From the NCBI GenBank assembly GCA_029449235.1, contig JANATG010000005.1, forward strand, positions 2,666,001 through 2,730,000: a stretch of 64,000 bases of DNA, given 5' to 3'. How positions within the stretch are numbered: the first letter of the stretch is position 1; the number at the start of each line of letters is the position of its first letter. Origin of the DNA: Linnemannia schmuckeri (lineage: Eukaryota > Mortierellomycota > Mortierellomycetes > Mortierellales > Mortierellaceae). Shown piece after piece: positions 34,205-43,506 of the stretch. Made by a program: the position numbers and the translations under genes. The notes under the pieces are model-generated. The model worked only from the letters and a program-made list of their open reading frames with translations. It did no database searches and had not been told where the DNA came from.

Positions 34205-35677
34205 ATGACACACCTCACCGACCTCCCCGCCGAAATCCTCGTAGTCATCGGAGGCTTCATCCGCAGCCTCAACTCCATGCGGGCAGCCATCCTCACCTGC
34301 CGGCACCTCCATCAACATCTCGCCCCTCTCCTTTGGAAACGAATCACAGTCTCGGACCAAACTTATCCTTTCGGCGCCAAAGCTGACGCCCTCAAGTCCC
34401 ACGCCCATCTGGTCTACAGACTCAATTATGCCGGATATCTTGACTTAGGGTATTACGACATCTCTTTCCCTCACTTGACAAGTCTTATGTTATTGGTGTC
34501 CAGCGAAATAGAAGGACGGTCGCCACAGGAACTCGATACCCTTTGGTCACGCCTCCTGTTGCTCAACCCCACAGTCCGCGACATTGACATCTTTGCCTTC
34601 ACTCGCATCTACTTGAAGGACTTTTGGGATGCCGTCTTTACCTCGTTGCATTATCCGAGACAGCTCATCATTGATGGGGCGCAGATGCATGTAGCCATAG
34701 ACGACGAGGATACGAAAGCGTTTTGGAAGGCTTGTAGTCGCTTTGAGGAGATTGATTACAATGGTCGGGATCAGGCGGTCACTTCATGGGGATTTATGAA
34801 CTACGACTACTCACAACTAACGCGCCTGCGTTACAATACAGTGGATTTTACGTTCCCTGGATCAGCGCAAGTCGAATGGGTAGGCAAGTGCCGCAGCCTG
34901 AGAAAGCTGCACTGGGAGTGCGAGGCAGGACTTATCCCTCTCCAGCGCTTTACTGCCCTTGCCCAGAATTCAACGTGGCCATTACTGGAGGACTTATGTC
35001 TTGGTGGGACATCTGGAGCGGACGAGCAGTTCAGCGCGATACTTCAGCATCTACCGTCTCTGAAGCATTGGACGCTCAAGTCTGGAGATTTTGGACCGAC
35101 AAGCATTGCTCAACTTCGGGATCGGCACTTTATAAGCCTAACAACCCTACGCATGCCAAAAGTCAGTACGTTCACGAGTCGGATGGCGCTGGAAGTTCTG
35201 TCTAGCTGTTCTCAGCTGGAGGTATTTGAAGCCCGCCGCATTTCTCTGGAGGATTTCGGCCTGTTTCCTCAGCCTTGGGCGTGTCGAAGACTACGACGCC
35301 TCGTAGTGTTTTTCTCAATGGCCGATAACAAGGATAATAACGAGGCCAACTCATTACTATTTGAGCAACTATCGAGACTGGAGCAGCTGGAAGAAATCGA
35401 TGTCAGTCAAACGACTCGCTACGGTTCGGACTACAAGTTGATTTATGAGCCTGCACCTCAATGGAGACTAGACCATGGACTCGCTCAACTTTCTACACTA
35501 ACCCGGCTTTGGCGACTTACATGTGACAGCACCAAGCAGGATATGAGGATTGAGGATGTGGAATGGATGCTGGCGCATTGGCCGTTGCTGAGGCGGTTCT
35601 CTTGGTTAGTCTCACTTGACACACATACCCAGAAGCTCATCTCTGCGAAGCTAAAGAAGCGAGGAATATTCACATAA
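34205..35677 (+). CDS. F-box/LRR protein, family B
   Basis: An intact single exon encodes 490 residues. The start is the ATG at 34205 (MTHLTDLPAEILVVIGGFI); the frame is open slightly further upstream only from a TTG. Residues 3-47 form the F-box (LTDLPAEILVVIGGFIRSLNSMRAAILTCRHLHQHLAPLLWKRI). The LRR-like body follows the 23216 paralogue closely (LLLLNPTVRDIDIFAFTRIYLKDFWDAV, CSQLEVFEARRISLEDFGL, LSRLEQLEEIDVSQT). It ends with PAPQWRLDHGLAQLSTLTRLW and MRIEDVEWMLAHWPLLRRF. It is head-to-head with the intact family A gene, so the two may share control. The role in ubiquitin ligation is inferred. Confidence 0.87.
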   Translation: MTHLTDLPAEILVVIGGFIRSLNSMRAAILTCRHLHQHLAPLLWKRITVSDQTYPFGAKADALKSHAHLVYRLNYAGYLDLGYYDISFPHLTSLMLLVSSEIEGRSPQELDTLWSRLLLLNPTVRDIDIFAFTRIYLKDFWDAVFTSLHYPRQLIIDGAQMHVAIDDEDTKAFWKACSRFEEIDYNGRDQAVTSWGFMNYDYSQLTRLRYNTVDFTFPGSAQVEWVGKCRSLRKLHWECEAGLIPLQRFTALAQNSTWPLLEDLCLGGTSGADEQFSAILQHLPSLKHWTLKSGDFGPTSIAQLRDRHFISLTTLRMPKVSTFTSRMALEVLSSCSQLEVFEARRISLEDFGLFPQPWACRRLRRLVVFFSMADNKDNNEANSLLFEQLSRLEQLEEIDVSQTTRYGSDYKLIYEPAPQWRLDHGLAQLSTLTRLWRLTCDSTKQDMRIEDVEWMLAHWPLLRRFSWLVSLDTHTQKLISAKLKKRGIFT

Positions 35678-35807
35678 GTTACCTTACCTTTGCTGTTTGA
35701 TTTGTTCAAATATATATGTCCCAATTTTTTGCTTGACCTTCTTGCCTTATTACTGGAATTCTGTGAAATAAGAAATAAGCCTAACAACTGTGCTTTGTCG
35801 ATAATTA

Positions 35808-35880
35808 CATGGGGGAGAGATGGAACCTGACCAGGTCAGTTAGTTCAGGGATACTAAAAATTGTTGGCGACGTGGACGAA
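35808..35880 (-). pseudogene. 5' fragment of a family A F-box gene
   Basis: The minus strand reads SPTIFSIPELTDLVRFHLSP, matching the first residues of the pseudogene starting at 22617. The start codon has changed from ATG to ACG (near 35870), and the match stops abruptly after CCATG at about 35810. Similarity to the 22618-22970 upstream DNA continues on the other side to about 36240, including GGTGGCAAC at 36199. So a promoter and about 22 codons were duplicated or left behind by a deletion. Confidence 0.65.
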
Positions 35881-35997
35881 TGGGTGTGCTAAGAGATGAG
35901 AGTCGACAAGTGAGTAATGACGGAAAGGTGTGGACGGAAGAAGAAAGGATGAGAAGAGGTGAGCAGGTGTGGCCGTGGCTAAAGCCAACAAAAATAG

Positions 35998-36033
<36 letters not shown>
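35998..36033. repeat. Poly-A tract, 36 bases
   Basis: An uninterrupted A run inside the upstream region of the 35808-35880 fragment. The paralogous stretch near 22780 has only a short A run, so this tract expanded or was added after duplication. Confidence 0.9.
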
Positions 36034-36034
<1 letters not shown>

Positions 36035-36198
36035 GACGCCATTCCCTTTTGAACATGCAGCCAGAGTGAAGTGCGAGCACAGAAAAGCGACCTTTCTAAA
36101 AAGTCGGACAAGGAAGAGGCAGACACCCAGCTGTGTGAGAGACATTATTATCAAACAGAAAGAGACTTGATGGGCTTCTCACCGAGACAAATAAAGTT

Positions 36199-36207
36199 GG
36201 TGGCAAC
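36199..36207 (+). promoter_or_regulatory. PACE-like motif, GGTGGCAAC variant
   Basis: A paralogue of the site at 22921, kept upstream of a family A fragment that no longer encodes a protein. Confidence 0.25.
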
Positions 36208-36423
36208 CAAGAAGCTGCCAGAGTGATCAAACTATCAAGGAACAAACTGCTCTTTGATCATCGAGCATACTGATTTTATCATGTGCACGCACAACAATTC
36301 GATTTTTGAGCTAGGTCACAGCTGCACGGTCGATTGGTAAGAGAACCACACTTCTCTCGACGTTGTGTCATACAACATTTTTCTTGCTCATGACAAGAAG
36401 ACATGCATGTTGTATTGTTCTTT

Positions 36424-38369
36424 CTAATCATCGTCGGAGCGCAAGAACGTACAAGGCTCTGGCTCGATCCAGGGGTCGTTGTCCCTCAACCCCTCCTCCG
36501 TCTCCCTCTCGCCATTATCCTCAGTCTTGAGACCTCGAAGATCTCTCAACTTTGGTCAGCTTTGCACCATCCAGCGAAACTCCTCCACACCAACACTTGT
36601 CGCCATCCTGTGAATTCTTAACTCTTTGAGATCCTTCAGCTCCACCAACATTTCCATTTCACTACTGCCGCTGCTATTATCGCTGCCGCCGCTCCCTTGC
36701 AGATCCATGCCAAAACACTCGTACTGAAACTTGTCGTCAAAATACACATCCACTCCTTGGGCGTCGGGACTATATTTGCTATCCTTATCAAACGACTGGT
36801 ATCACGGTCATCATAACCTAACGCAAGCACCTCCAGTCGCTTGAGCCTCGAAAGGCGCTCATACACTCGTCACTGCAAACCTCCACCTTGACCCGGGTAG
36901 TCTTCTAGACGCGGCTCGTTGTCGAATTTGTCATGCTGGTAATTGTTCTCGCAGAGGAAGCCGTGATAGGTGTGAATTACAACAGGGCATGTGATCCGAG
37001 CGATATTGACTCGGAAGACCTTGAGGGTCGATTCGCATAACCATGGGCTGAGGGTATTGGTGACTGGGTCTAGATCGATAAAGTCCTCGGAGTTGAGTCT
37101 GGCTGGAGTGGGTGGTAGCCATTTGGACCCATCTTCCAAGATCGAAAAAGTGTGGAGATTTGTGCACGACGAAAGGGGTTGTAAAGTTGGGCACTCGTCA
37201 GCTGGGATGTCTCCCCGGCGTACAAACGCTCTAGGGTCTTGCAGTGGTCTTTGATTAGGACATTAGCAGAGCATTGGTACAAGACCGACACGTCGACACA
37301 TCGTCAGCCTTGCGGCAAGCAGACAGCATGTCTGCCAAACCTTGGTCTGACGGTTTATTGGGCACAATCCCTCTGCCAAATCGGAGCACAATGTCATCGA
37401 GGTTTGGTAGCCCACCGATCTTGAGGACGTCGGTGAGGGCTCTGCAAGATGCCATGTACTCTTGGATGTCTAATCTCTTAATATGAAAACAGCTGTCCAA
37501 GGCTCGACTCCACCATTGATCAATTGACTCGACCGCAAGACTCTCGAGACGGACACACCTCCTCAGGAACATAGACCAAGAGGTCCACTCGCGACCCGGA
37601 CCAAGGGCAGAGATATCAAGCTCTTTCAACTCAACCGGGGGGCTCTCTATCCACCACATCATTATCCTCAGCACCTTTTTCCTCTCCTCTTGCTGTTGTT
37701 CAAACTCATTGCCAAAAAATCTGTGACTGAGTGAGAACTTCAACTTACGCATCTTAGAAAGACAATGGGTGAATAATGGCCGCAACTCCTCAAAAAAATT
37801 CTGCCTCAGCATAAACGTCCACTTTCGAATTCCTTGAGGCGAGGAATGACCACTATCGCAATAATCCTCCAGAACGCTATGTGGTGTGTCTCTGTACTCC
37901 AGCGTGCGAGTGTGAGAGATGTGAGGTTAGGGCAATGCTTGAGTAGGTGGAGCAAGAGGCTTTGTTCAGGCGACTCAGGCACGGCATCGAGAGACCCTGA
38001 CGACGGCCCCTGGTCCTGCTCCCGCTCCTGCTGTGAAGGTGGATACTTGAGATGAGGTTGAGATAGAGCTAGCTCTTGGATCCATGGGCTGTATTTCGAC
38101 AACGCTGACGATCCTTCTGCCTGCTGAGTATGGTGCGCTAAAAGAAAATCGTTTCGCATCAACTGACAAAAGATGTTTTGTTCACTGAAATGTGATGCCG
38201 TACGAGAGCTCTTGCTTGGCGACAATGGTCGAAGAGGTATAAATCGCCAGAGATAGGGAGCTAAGAAGGAGTGCCAATTTTTGTTTACACGAACACACGC
38301 CGCCAAGTCATGACCTGGCAGGTAATAGTCGATACGCTCAAGCAGCTCGGGAATCTCGAAAACGGACAT
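36424..38369 (-). pseudogene. F-box/LRR pseudogene, family A
   Basis: The start ATG at 38367-38369 gives MSVFEIPELLERIDYYLPGHDLAACVRVNKNWHSFLAPYLWRFI, an intact F-box followed by TEQ-type LRR sequence (LLLHLLKHCPNLTSLTLARW) to about 37806. A frame change leads into 37255-37812 (MRKLKFSLSHRFFG, CVRLESLAVESIDQWWSRALDSCFHIKRLDI). Further shifts cover 37070-37291, 36870-37139 (LSPWLCESTLKVFRVNIARI), 36636-36866 (YERLSRLKRLEVLALGYDDRD) and 36556-36753 (SVGVEEFRWMVQS). A TGA then replaces the signature TGG, and the tail ends at 36424. It is closest to the 17265 branch of family A. Confidence 0.87.
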
Positions 38370-40706
38370 AGATTGAAGGAGGAAGTAGGGTGTTGAAAAG
38401 TGTGGCGGGGCGAGCTGAGCAAGAGAAAGGAAGAAAGGAGGCAAGCGGTGAAAAAATATCACTGACACAGTGAATGTGAAGGGGGGAGGGGACGAATACA
38501 AATAGGTGTTGGATGAGGAAAAAAGAAAAAGAAAGAAAGGTAACAATTGGCGATGTGGAGTTGAAGTAGGCGATCAAATTTAGTCAGCCCTCAGTCGACT
38601 GAAGTAAGCGGGAACTTAATTTTCAAACAGGAATGAGGCGCCAGTGGATGACAGACATGGAGGCATATGTCAAGATGCATTAAGGTTAGCTGGTAAATGA
38701 AAAATGGCTTTGAATACGACCACCAAGCATGCGAGCGGATAGATCCAAAAACCACAAAAAAAAAAAGAGGGGTAGCTGGACATATCATCCTCGAGTATGG
38801 CCAAGCTTTATACCATTAAAAGCGCTACTAGAAAAAAGAATATTTTTTTTTTGAAGTAGAAGACATCATATCTTTTCTAAGTTGAACTTTAAATGCTCAG
38901 AGGTGCAGATAAAAGTTCTTGTCCGCACACATTTTTCACAGCTACTCAAACCGTTCATTCATTGACAAGGAACAAGATCTCACGTAAAAGCAATGAAAGA
39001 AATATGTTTTATTTATGAGCAAGAATAATTGGGGACATCCTTGCCTACACTATCTCACAGCAACCTGCCATTGCGTCGCAAAGACATATCCTGTCGCTTG
39101 TTACCTTGAAGATGAAGGGCGTGTGGCGTCGATCCTGTGGTAGAATCTATTCTTGCCTTTACACGGCATCCCAGTGCCTCATGCCTTGTTGTTTTCGTCC
39201 TGAAAAAAACAGGAGGAGCCAACCCACAACCGAGCTGAAAAAATTCTATCACGATGATACACTACAAAGGAGCAGCGGAAGAAAAAAAAAGGGGGTGGAG
39301 TCAGCGCCATGCCATACCTTCCTTTTCATCTTTTATACAGAAACGAAAGATGAAGAATCTGAGGTACACCTAACAGCATATTCCACCCCCAGTTGGTGTT
39401 CTGTAACACCCCGTCTCAGTCCTCGCATTTTGGCCTTACTCCCATCACTCTCCCACTCCTCTCTTATTACTACACCGTTCTCGTTTTGCTTCCTCCTCGC
39501 CGGCCGCTTAGGTTAGGATAATTCTCCTTGCAGCCGTGACAAGTATGCTTCAAGGGACGAATGCCTCCTCAGCCGGACACGACCAGCTCGGAAAAAAAAG
39601 ACAAAAGGGAAAACGCCACAATGGCCAGCACACATACACATATTTTTCCACACCGCAAGCACCTACTTGTACTCATATGCACGGACACATATATATCTGC
39701 TGCAAGAGCAAACCAAACTTTAAAAACAGTTTATGCTCGGCGACTAACGTCCATAGCTGTTGACCTTGTTACAACCCAACCGGCCTCGCCTCTTTCTCTA
39801 CCCTTCTCTTTCTCTACCCTTCTCTTTCCGCCTCTCTCGTCTGCACACGCACTCATACACGTACGCAGTTTGGTCTCTTGTTTTCCTTTTCCTTTTCGGC
39901 TCCTTCATTCTTGAACCCCGGACTCCCCCAGCGCCAAAAGTCACCCTCTTAACCCCCTTTTAATCCACCCTACCTCACCCTCCCTCGCCTTACCCCACAA
40001 AAAGAAGGAAAGAAAAATAAAAAAATAAAAAAGAAGGGTGGAAGTGCCTATCTTTTGAGTGCTTGCGGATTGGGAGGTCGCTGACTGCCGACGTCGATAT
40101 TCCTGGGGGGGGAGAGGACGGGAGAGAATGAGAAAGTTGTGTGTGAGGGCGTGCGGGTGTGTGCAGAAGAAGAAAGAGGAAGTGGAGGAGGAGGAGGAGG
40201 GAGAGGTGAGGCGAGGTAAGGCGGAGCAGAAGCCATGTTCGTACTGTCCAGAAAAGAACGTGACGTGACCGTATTTTCGCATCCTCCTCATATCTTCGCC
40301 GCCACCAATATGGCCCTTTTGGCTTGGAGCAGTTGAGCTTGAGTCCTCTTCCTTTCATTTTCACCCTTTTCTTCCACCTTTTGATTCCTCCTCTTCCTCC
40401 TTCTTCTTCTTCTTCATCCTTCTTCCTTCCTCAACCTCCTTTACACCCCGCACCACCCCCCTCGGCCCATCCACCCTTCGCTCAACGACCCCTTTGCAGT
40501 TGCTTTGCGTTTCTTATCATCACCTCTACCGACCATCGTCTTCTACTTCTCTTTGGTGGTCTCGTCTCGTCTAGCTACCTCGACAAACTCGCGCCAGCTA
40601 GCTGCTCCTGCACATACGAAAGCGATAGAACCGCCCCCCATCCGTCTCTCGCTCTCTCTGTCTCTCTGTCTCTTCCGGTCTTTTGACTCGATCTGTGCAA
40701 GACCCC
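38370..40706. other. Non-coding region after the 36424-38369 copy
   Basis: No gene can be supported. From 40330 to 40690 the plus strand is strongly pyrimidine-rich, resembling a fungal promoter/leader that ends at the MITE described next. A strongly purine-rich stretch lies near 40110-40220. Confidence 0.4.
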
Positions 40707-40738
40707 ACCAGCCTACCAGCCTACCAGCCTACCAACCT
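40707..40738 (+). repeat. Tandem repeat, 4 x 8 bp (ACCAGCCT)
   Basis: Three perfect ACCAGCCT units and one ACCAACCT directly abut the left TA flank of the MITE at 40740. Confidence 0.9.
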
Positions 40739-40739
40739 A

Positions 40740-41210
40740 AAGTGCTCCACTTTGATGATCAGTTTCGTATATGGATGTAGTACGGCTTTTTCATGCTTTT
40801 TTTTCAACCCCATGCTACCTCAATATTAAGACCAGAAACCCTCATTTTTTCCTTCACCATCATGTGGATCTGCCCTTTAGCTGCCCTAAAATCCATTTTC
40901 ATCTTTATTTTGATTTTTTTTTGTATTATAAAAAATCAGAAGAAACGACCAGTTTAGCTAAAAAAAAATACCTCTCATATGTTTTCTACTGTCGTGATGC
41001 CAAAAAGAGTGAGCGTTTATGCAATACCCACAACAAAAACACGTTGTTTTTTTCTTATTTTCATTCTTTTCGTTGAATTGCCACGATATGTGGTATAAGT
41101 TAGAGGACATGTCCTTGATTTTAATCTTGAGATAGCATGGGGTTGAAAAAAGTATGAAAAAGCCGTACTAAATGTATGTACGAAACTTTGATCATCAAAG
41201 TAGACCACTT
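40740..41210. mobile_element. MITE-like element with long inverted repeats and TA flanks
   Basis: About 90 bases at the left end (40740-40830) and right end (about 41118-41210) are inverted copies with only scattered differences. Shared parts include ACTTTGATGATCA, GTACGGCTTTTTCAT and TTTTCAACCCCATGCTA. The element is bounded by TA on both sides (40738-40739 and 41211-41212), the target duplication of Tc1/mariner-type transposons. The 280-base interior is AT-rich with no transposase frame. I infer a non-autonomous element of 471 bp. Its right end lies 23 bases before the ATG at 41234. Confidence 0.75.
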
Positions 41211-41233
41211 TACCAACAACAACCAAACCAACG

Positions 41234-41796
41234 ATGGCAGATGCACCGCATTTCCAACCCGCAATAGTGGTCGAGAAACAAACAGCACACCCACACCCCA
41301 CACAGCAACCCTCCAATCACGCGCCATCACAAGCGAGCCCACTCCCCACACAATAACACGCCATGCTCGCGCCTCCCCAGGCAAATCCACACCCCACATT
41401 GCAAACCTCCGCTTCCAACGCGCCACCACAGACGCACCCATACTCCCTTCATGTGCTCTCAAACATCGACATAGCTGCTCTTGCTCCGGAGTCGTCCATC
41501 GCCACTCAGTCCTCTTTGTAAGTATCGGATGCACTCTTTCCTTCCCATTTAAATACGCCTTTTTTTCCATCCGTTCCTTTGAAAACACTCTTCGATAAGC
41601 AACTACAATAACAACAAAAAAGAGGATAAAAGGCAAAGCGGAAGCAACATTGACAACAACAGCCAAGCAACGATAGCAACCCGTTACTGACCTCTTCTTC
41701 CTCCATTTCTGTTTATTGTGTTTGTTCTTTCTTCTTTCTAGAAGTGGAGGAGTCGAAAGAGCCGTGATCGCAAAAGGCACGGTTCTTGGACTGTGA
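41234..41796 (+). pseudogene. Possible small two-exon gene with an in-frame stop
   Basis: Exon 1 (41234-41517) starts MADAPHFQPAIVVEKQT and is Pro/His/Gln/Ala-rich. It has a TAA at codon 41 and continues to DIAALAPESSIATQSSL before GTAAGT. The intron is 41518-41741 (224 bp, ending TTTCTAG). Exon 2 (41742-41796) adds SGGVERAVIAKGTVLGL and a TGA. Splice phases agree. Within exon 1 about three diverged 50-base units repeat. Apart from the TAA the gene would encode about 112 residues; translation could also begin at the ATG at 41362, after the stop. The MITE next door may have displaced its promoter. No family is recognised. The opposite strand is also open here, so coding status is uncertain. 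Confidence 0.35.
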
Positions 41797-43506
41797 CCGT
41801 CTCAAGATGTTTACAACGCCTTGAACTGCACTAGCGTTTCTCAAGAATATTCGACATTCGGCATTCGATTCGATTCGTCAGTTGAAAAACTCTAGACTGC
41901 ATCATCATCCGCAAGTCCACCCTCAGTGGAATCGAACAAGACCATGGAGACGCGCATCCTCCACTGTGTCTGCCTGAAGGTTGGCCTCAAACCGTCGATG
42001 AGGTTCGGGGTCACCGCTGCCGTCAGCGGACCGTGCGTGGTATGTAGCGATCTGTCAACCTTTGTTCTCGGGGTCGGGTGTTAATGTTCAACAAGGTTCT
42101 TTTTGGTACGGATGAAGATGCTCCCCTTTTTGGCGGAAGCGGTTGTCGCGGAAGCCATCAAAGTGGACATGTACGGTCGTTCGAGAAAAGGTGGTTAATG
42201 AATGCACTCAGTTGGTATGTCTTCCGACAGCTCTTTATTTTCATTTCCTTGCACTTGCCGTTCATCCCTCTTTTCTTTTTCTCTTTTTAATATTTCTTTC
42301 TATTCCGTTTCTCTTGAATCTTTTTTCTTTTCTTGCTTGATGTTTGCTTTCTCAGCTCTAATAGAAGATTCATTGCGCCTTTGTTCCTTCGCACTTGTAC
42401 ATATTATCACGGACAATGCAGGCTCGCATCAAAGGAAATCTCGTCGGAGTAAGTCACCGACGCGACTATTCTCATTTAGTATAAAAGATAGTAGATAGCA
42501 AAAGATAGTTTGTAACAGAACCTTCTCAGAATACATCTCTCATCATCATTCCCTTCCCACACCCATACACATGCTCTCCATACCATCCTGCTCATCGGGC
42601 CAAGCCCTGCTGTAGTCCGCTCTCGATATTCCATTTCGATCCAGGACACATATTCTTCATCCTTTACTTGTGTTTACTTTCTGCTACTATTAATTTTATG
42701 TTCTTTGCTAATTTCAGACTTGATTGCATATTGTCATGCGCAAAAAAAAACATTGAAGAAGGATGGGACATGGAGTGCCATTTTTAAGAAACATAAGAAG
42801 AAAAGAAACACTACAGCAAAAATACAAACGTGCGTACATAAATACATGTGGTTTGTCTGCTACTGCTGTTGTTGTTACGACTTCAGCAAACTGACTTACC
42901 CTGTCAAACATATGCCATGCATGATTGACAGGACAAGTCAAAAGCTCTTTTTCGAACTACAGAGCATGGGGATGCGGGAAATGTGGGAGCATGAGGACTA
43001 GGATTGACAGCTTAAATGGATCCTTGAACTTGGTCAGACCTCAACCTTTGTTCTGTCCACTTGACGGTTCAATGCCAATGGTGTATGCCGGTCGAGACAG
43101 AGAGACAGACGGTAAGTTATCACACCCCTCCTCCTCGTCATTCGTCCTCTCTTTCGCCTCCCTTTTTTAAGCTTTCCTTTCATGTTTAGCAGTGACCAAT
43201 CGGTCAGTTTTGATTGATATGTGCCATTTACCAATTGCATGTGCATGCTCGTTTTCCTTCTCTAGTGGAAATAAATGCTCTCTTTGTTTACTTTCTGTGC
43301 ACTTTGTGTTCAGCTTTGCCATTAGCCTCCAATCTCTCGCATATAAGAAAAATGTTGACGTTTGCCACTTTTCTTCCTCTTTTCTGCTTCTTTCTAAAGC
43401 ACACATCCTTATCTTTTCACGCCTCTCCTTCCTTTCTCATTCTTTCCCTATTTACCCTCCACTCCTGTCAGTGTTTCGAAGAAACGAAAGGAACATATTT
43501 CTTAGC
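41797..43506. other. Unresolved region upstream of the RNI-like gene
   Basis: A GC-richer island at 41890-42180 is nearly open in several frames. One minus-strand frame (41892-42170) reads MSTLMASATTASAKKG to GGLADDDAV with a single TAA at 42081-42083. Plus-strand candidates with GTAAGT donors end near 42448 and 43111. None forms a consistent gene. The rest is AT-rich, and the last 200 bases before 43507 are a pyrimidine-rich leader. Confidence 0.3.

Noticed and set aside
41121..41780. A 219-codon minus-strand frame with a Myb/SANT-like WTTPEQEQL segment
   Set aside because: It overlaps the right arm of the MITE and the plus-strand splice-consistent frame. The Myb-like match is only a few residues.
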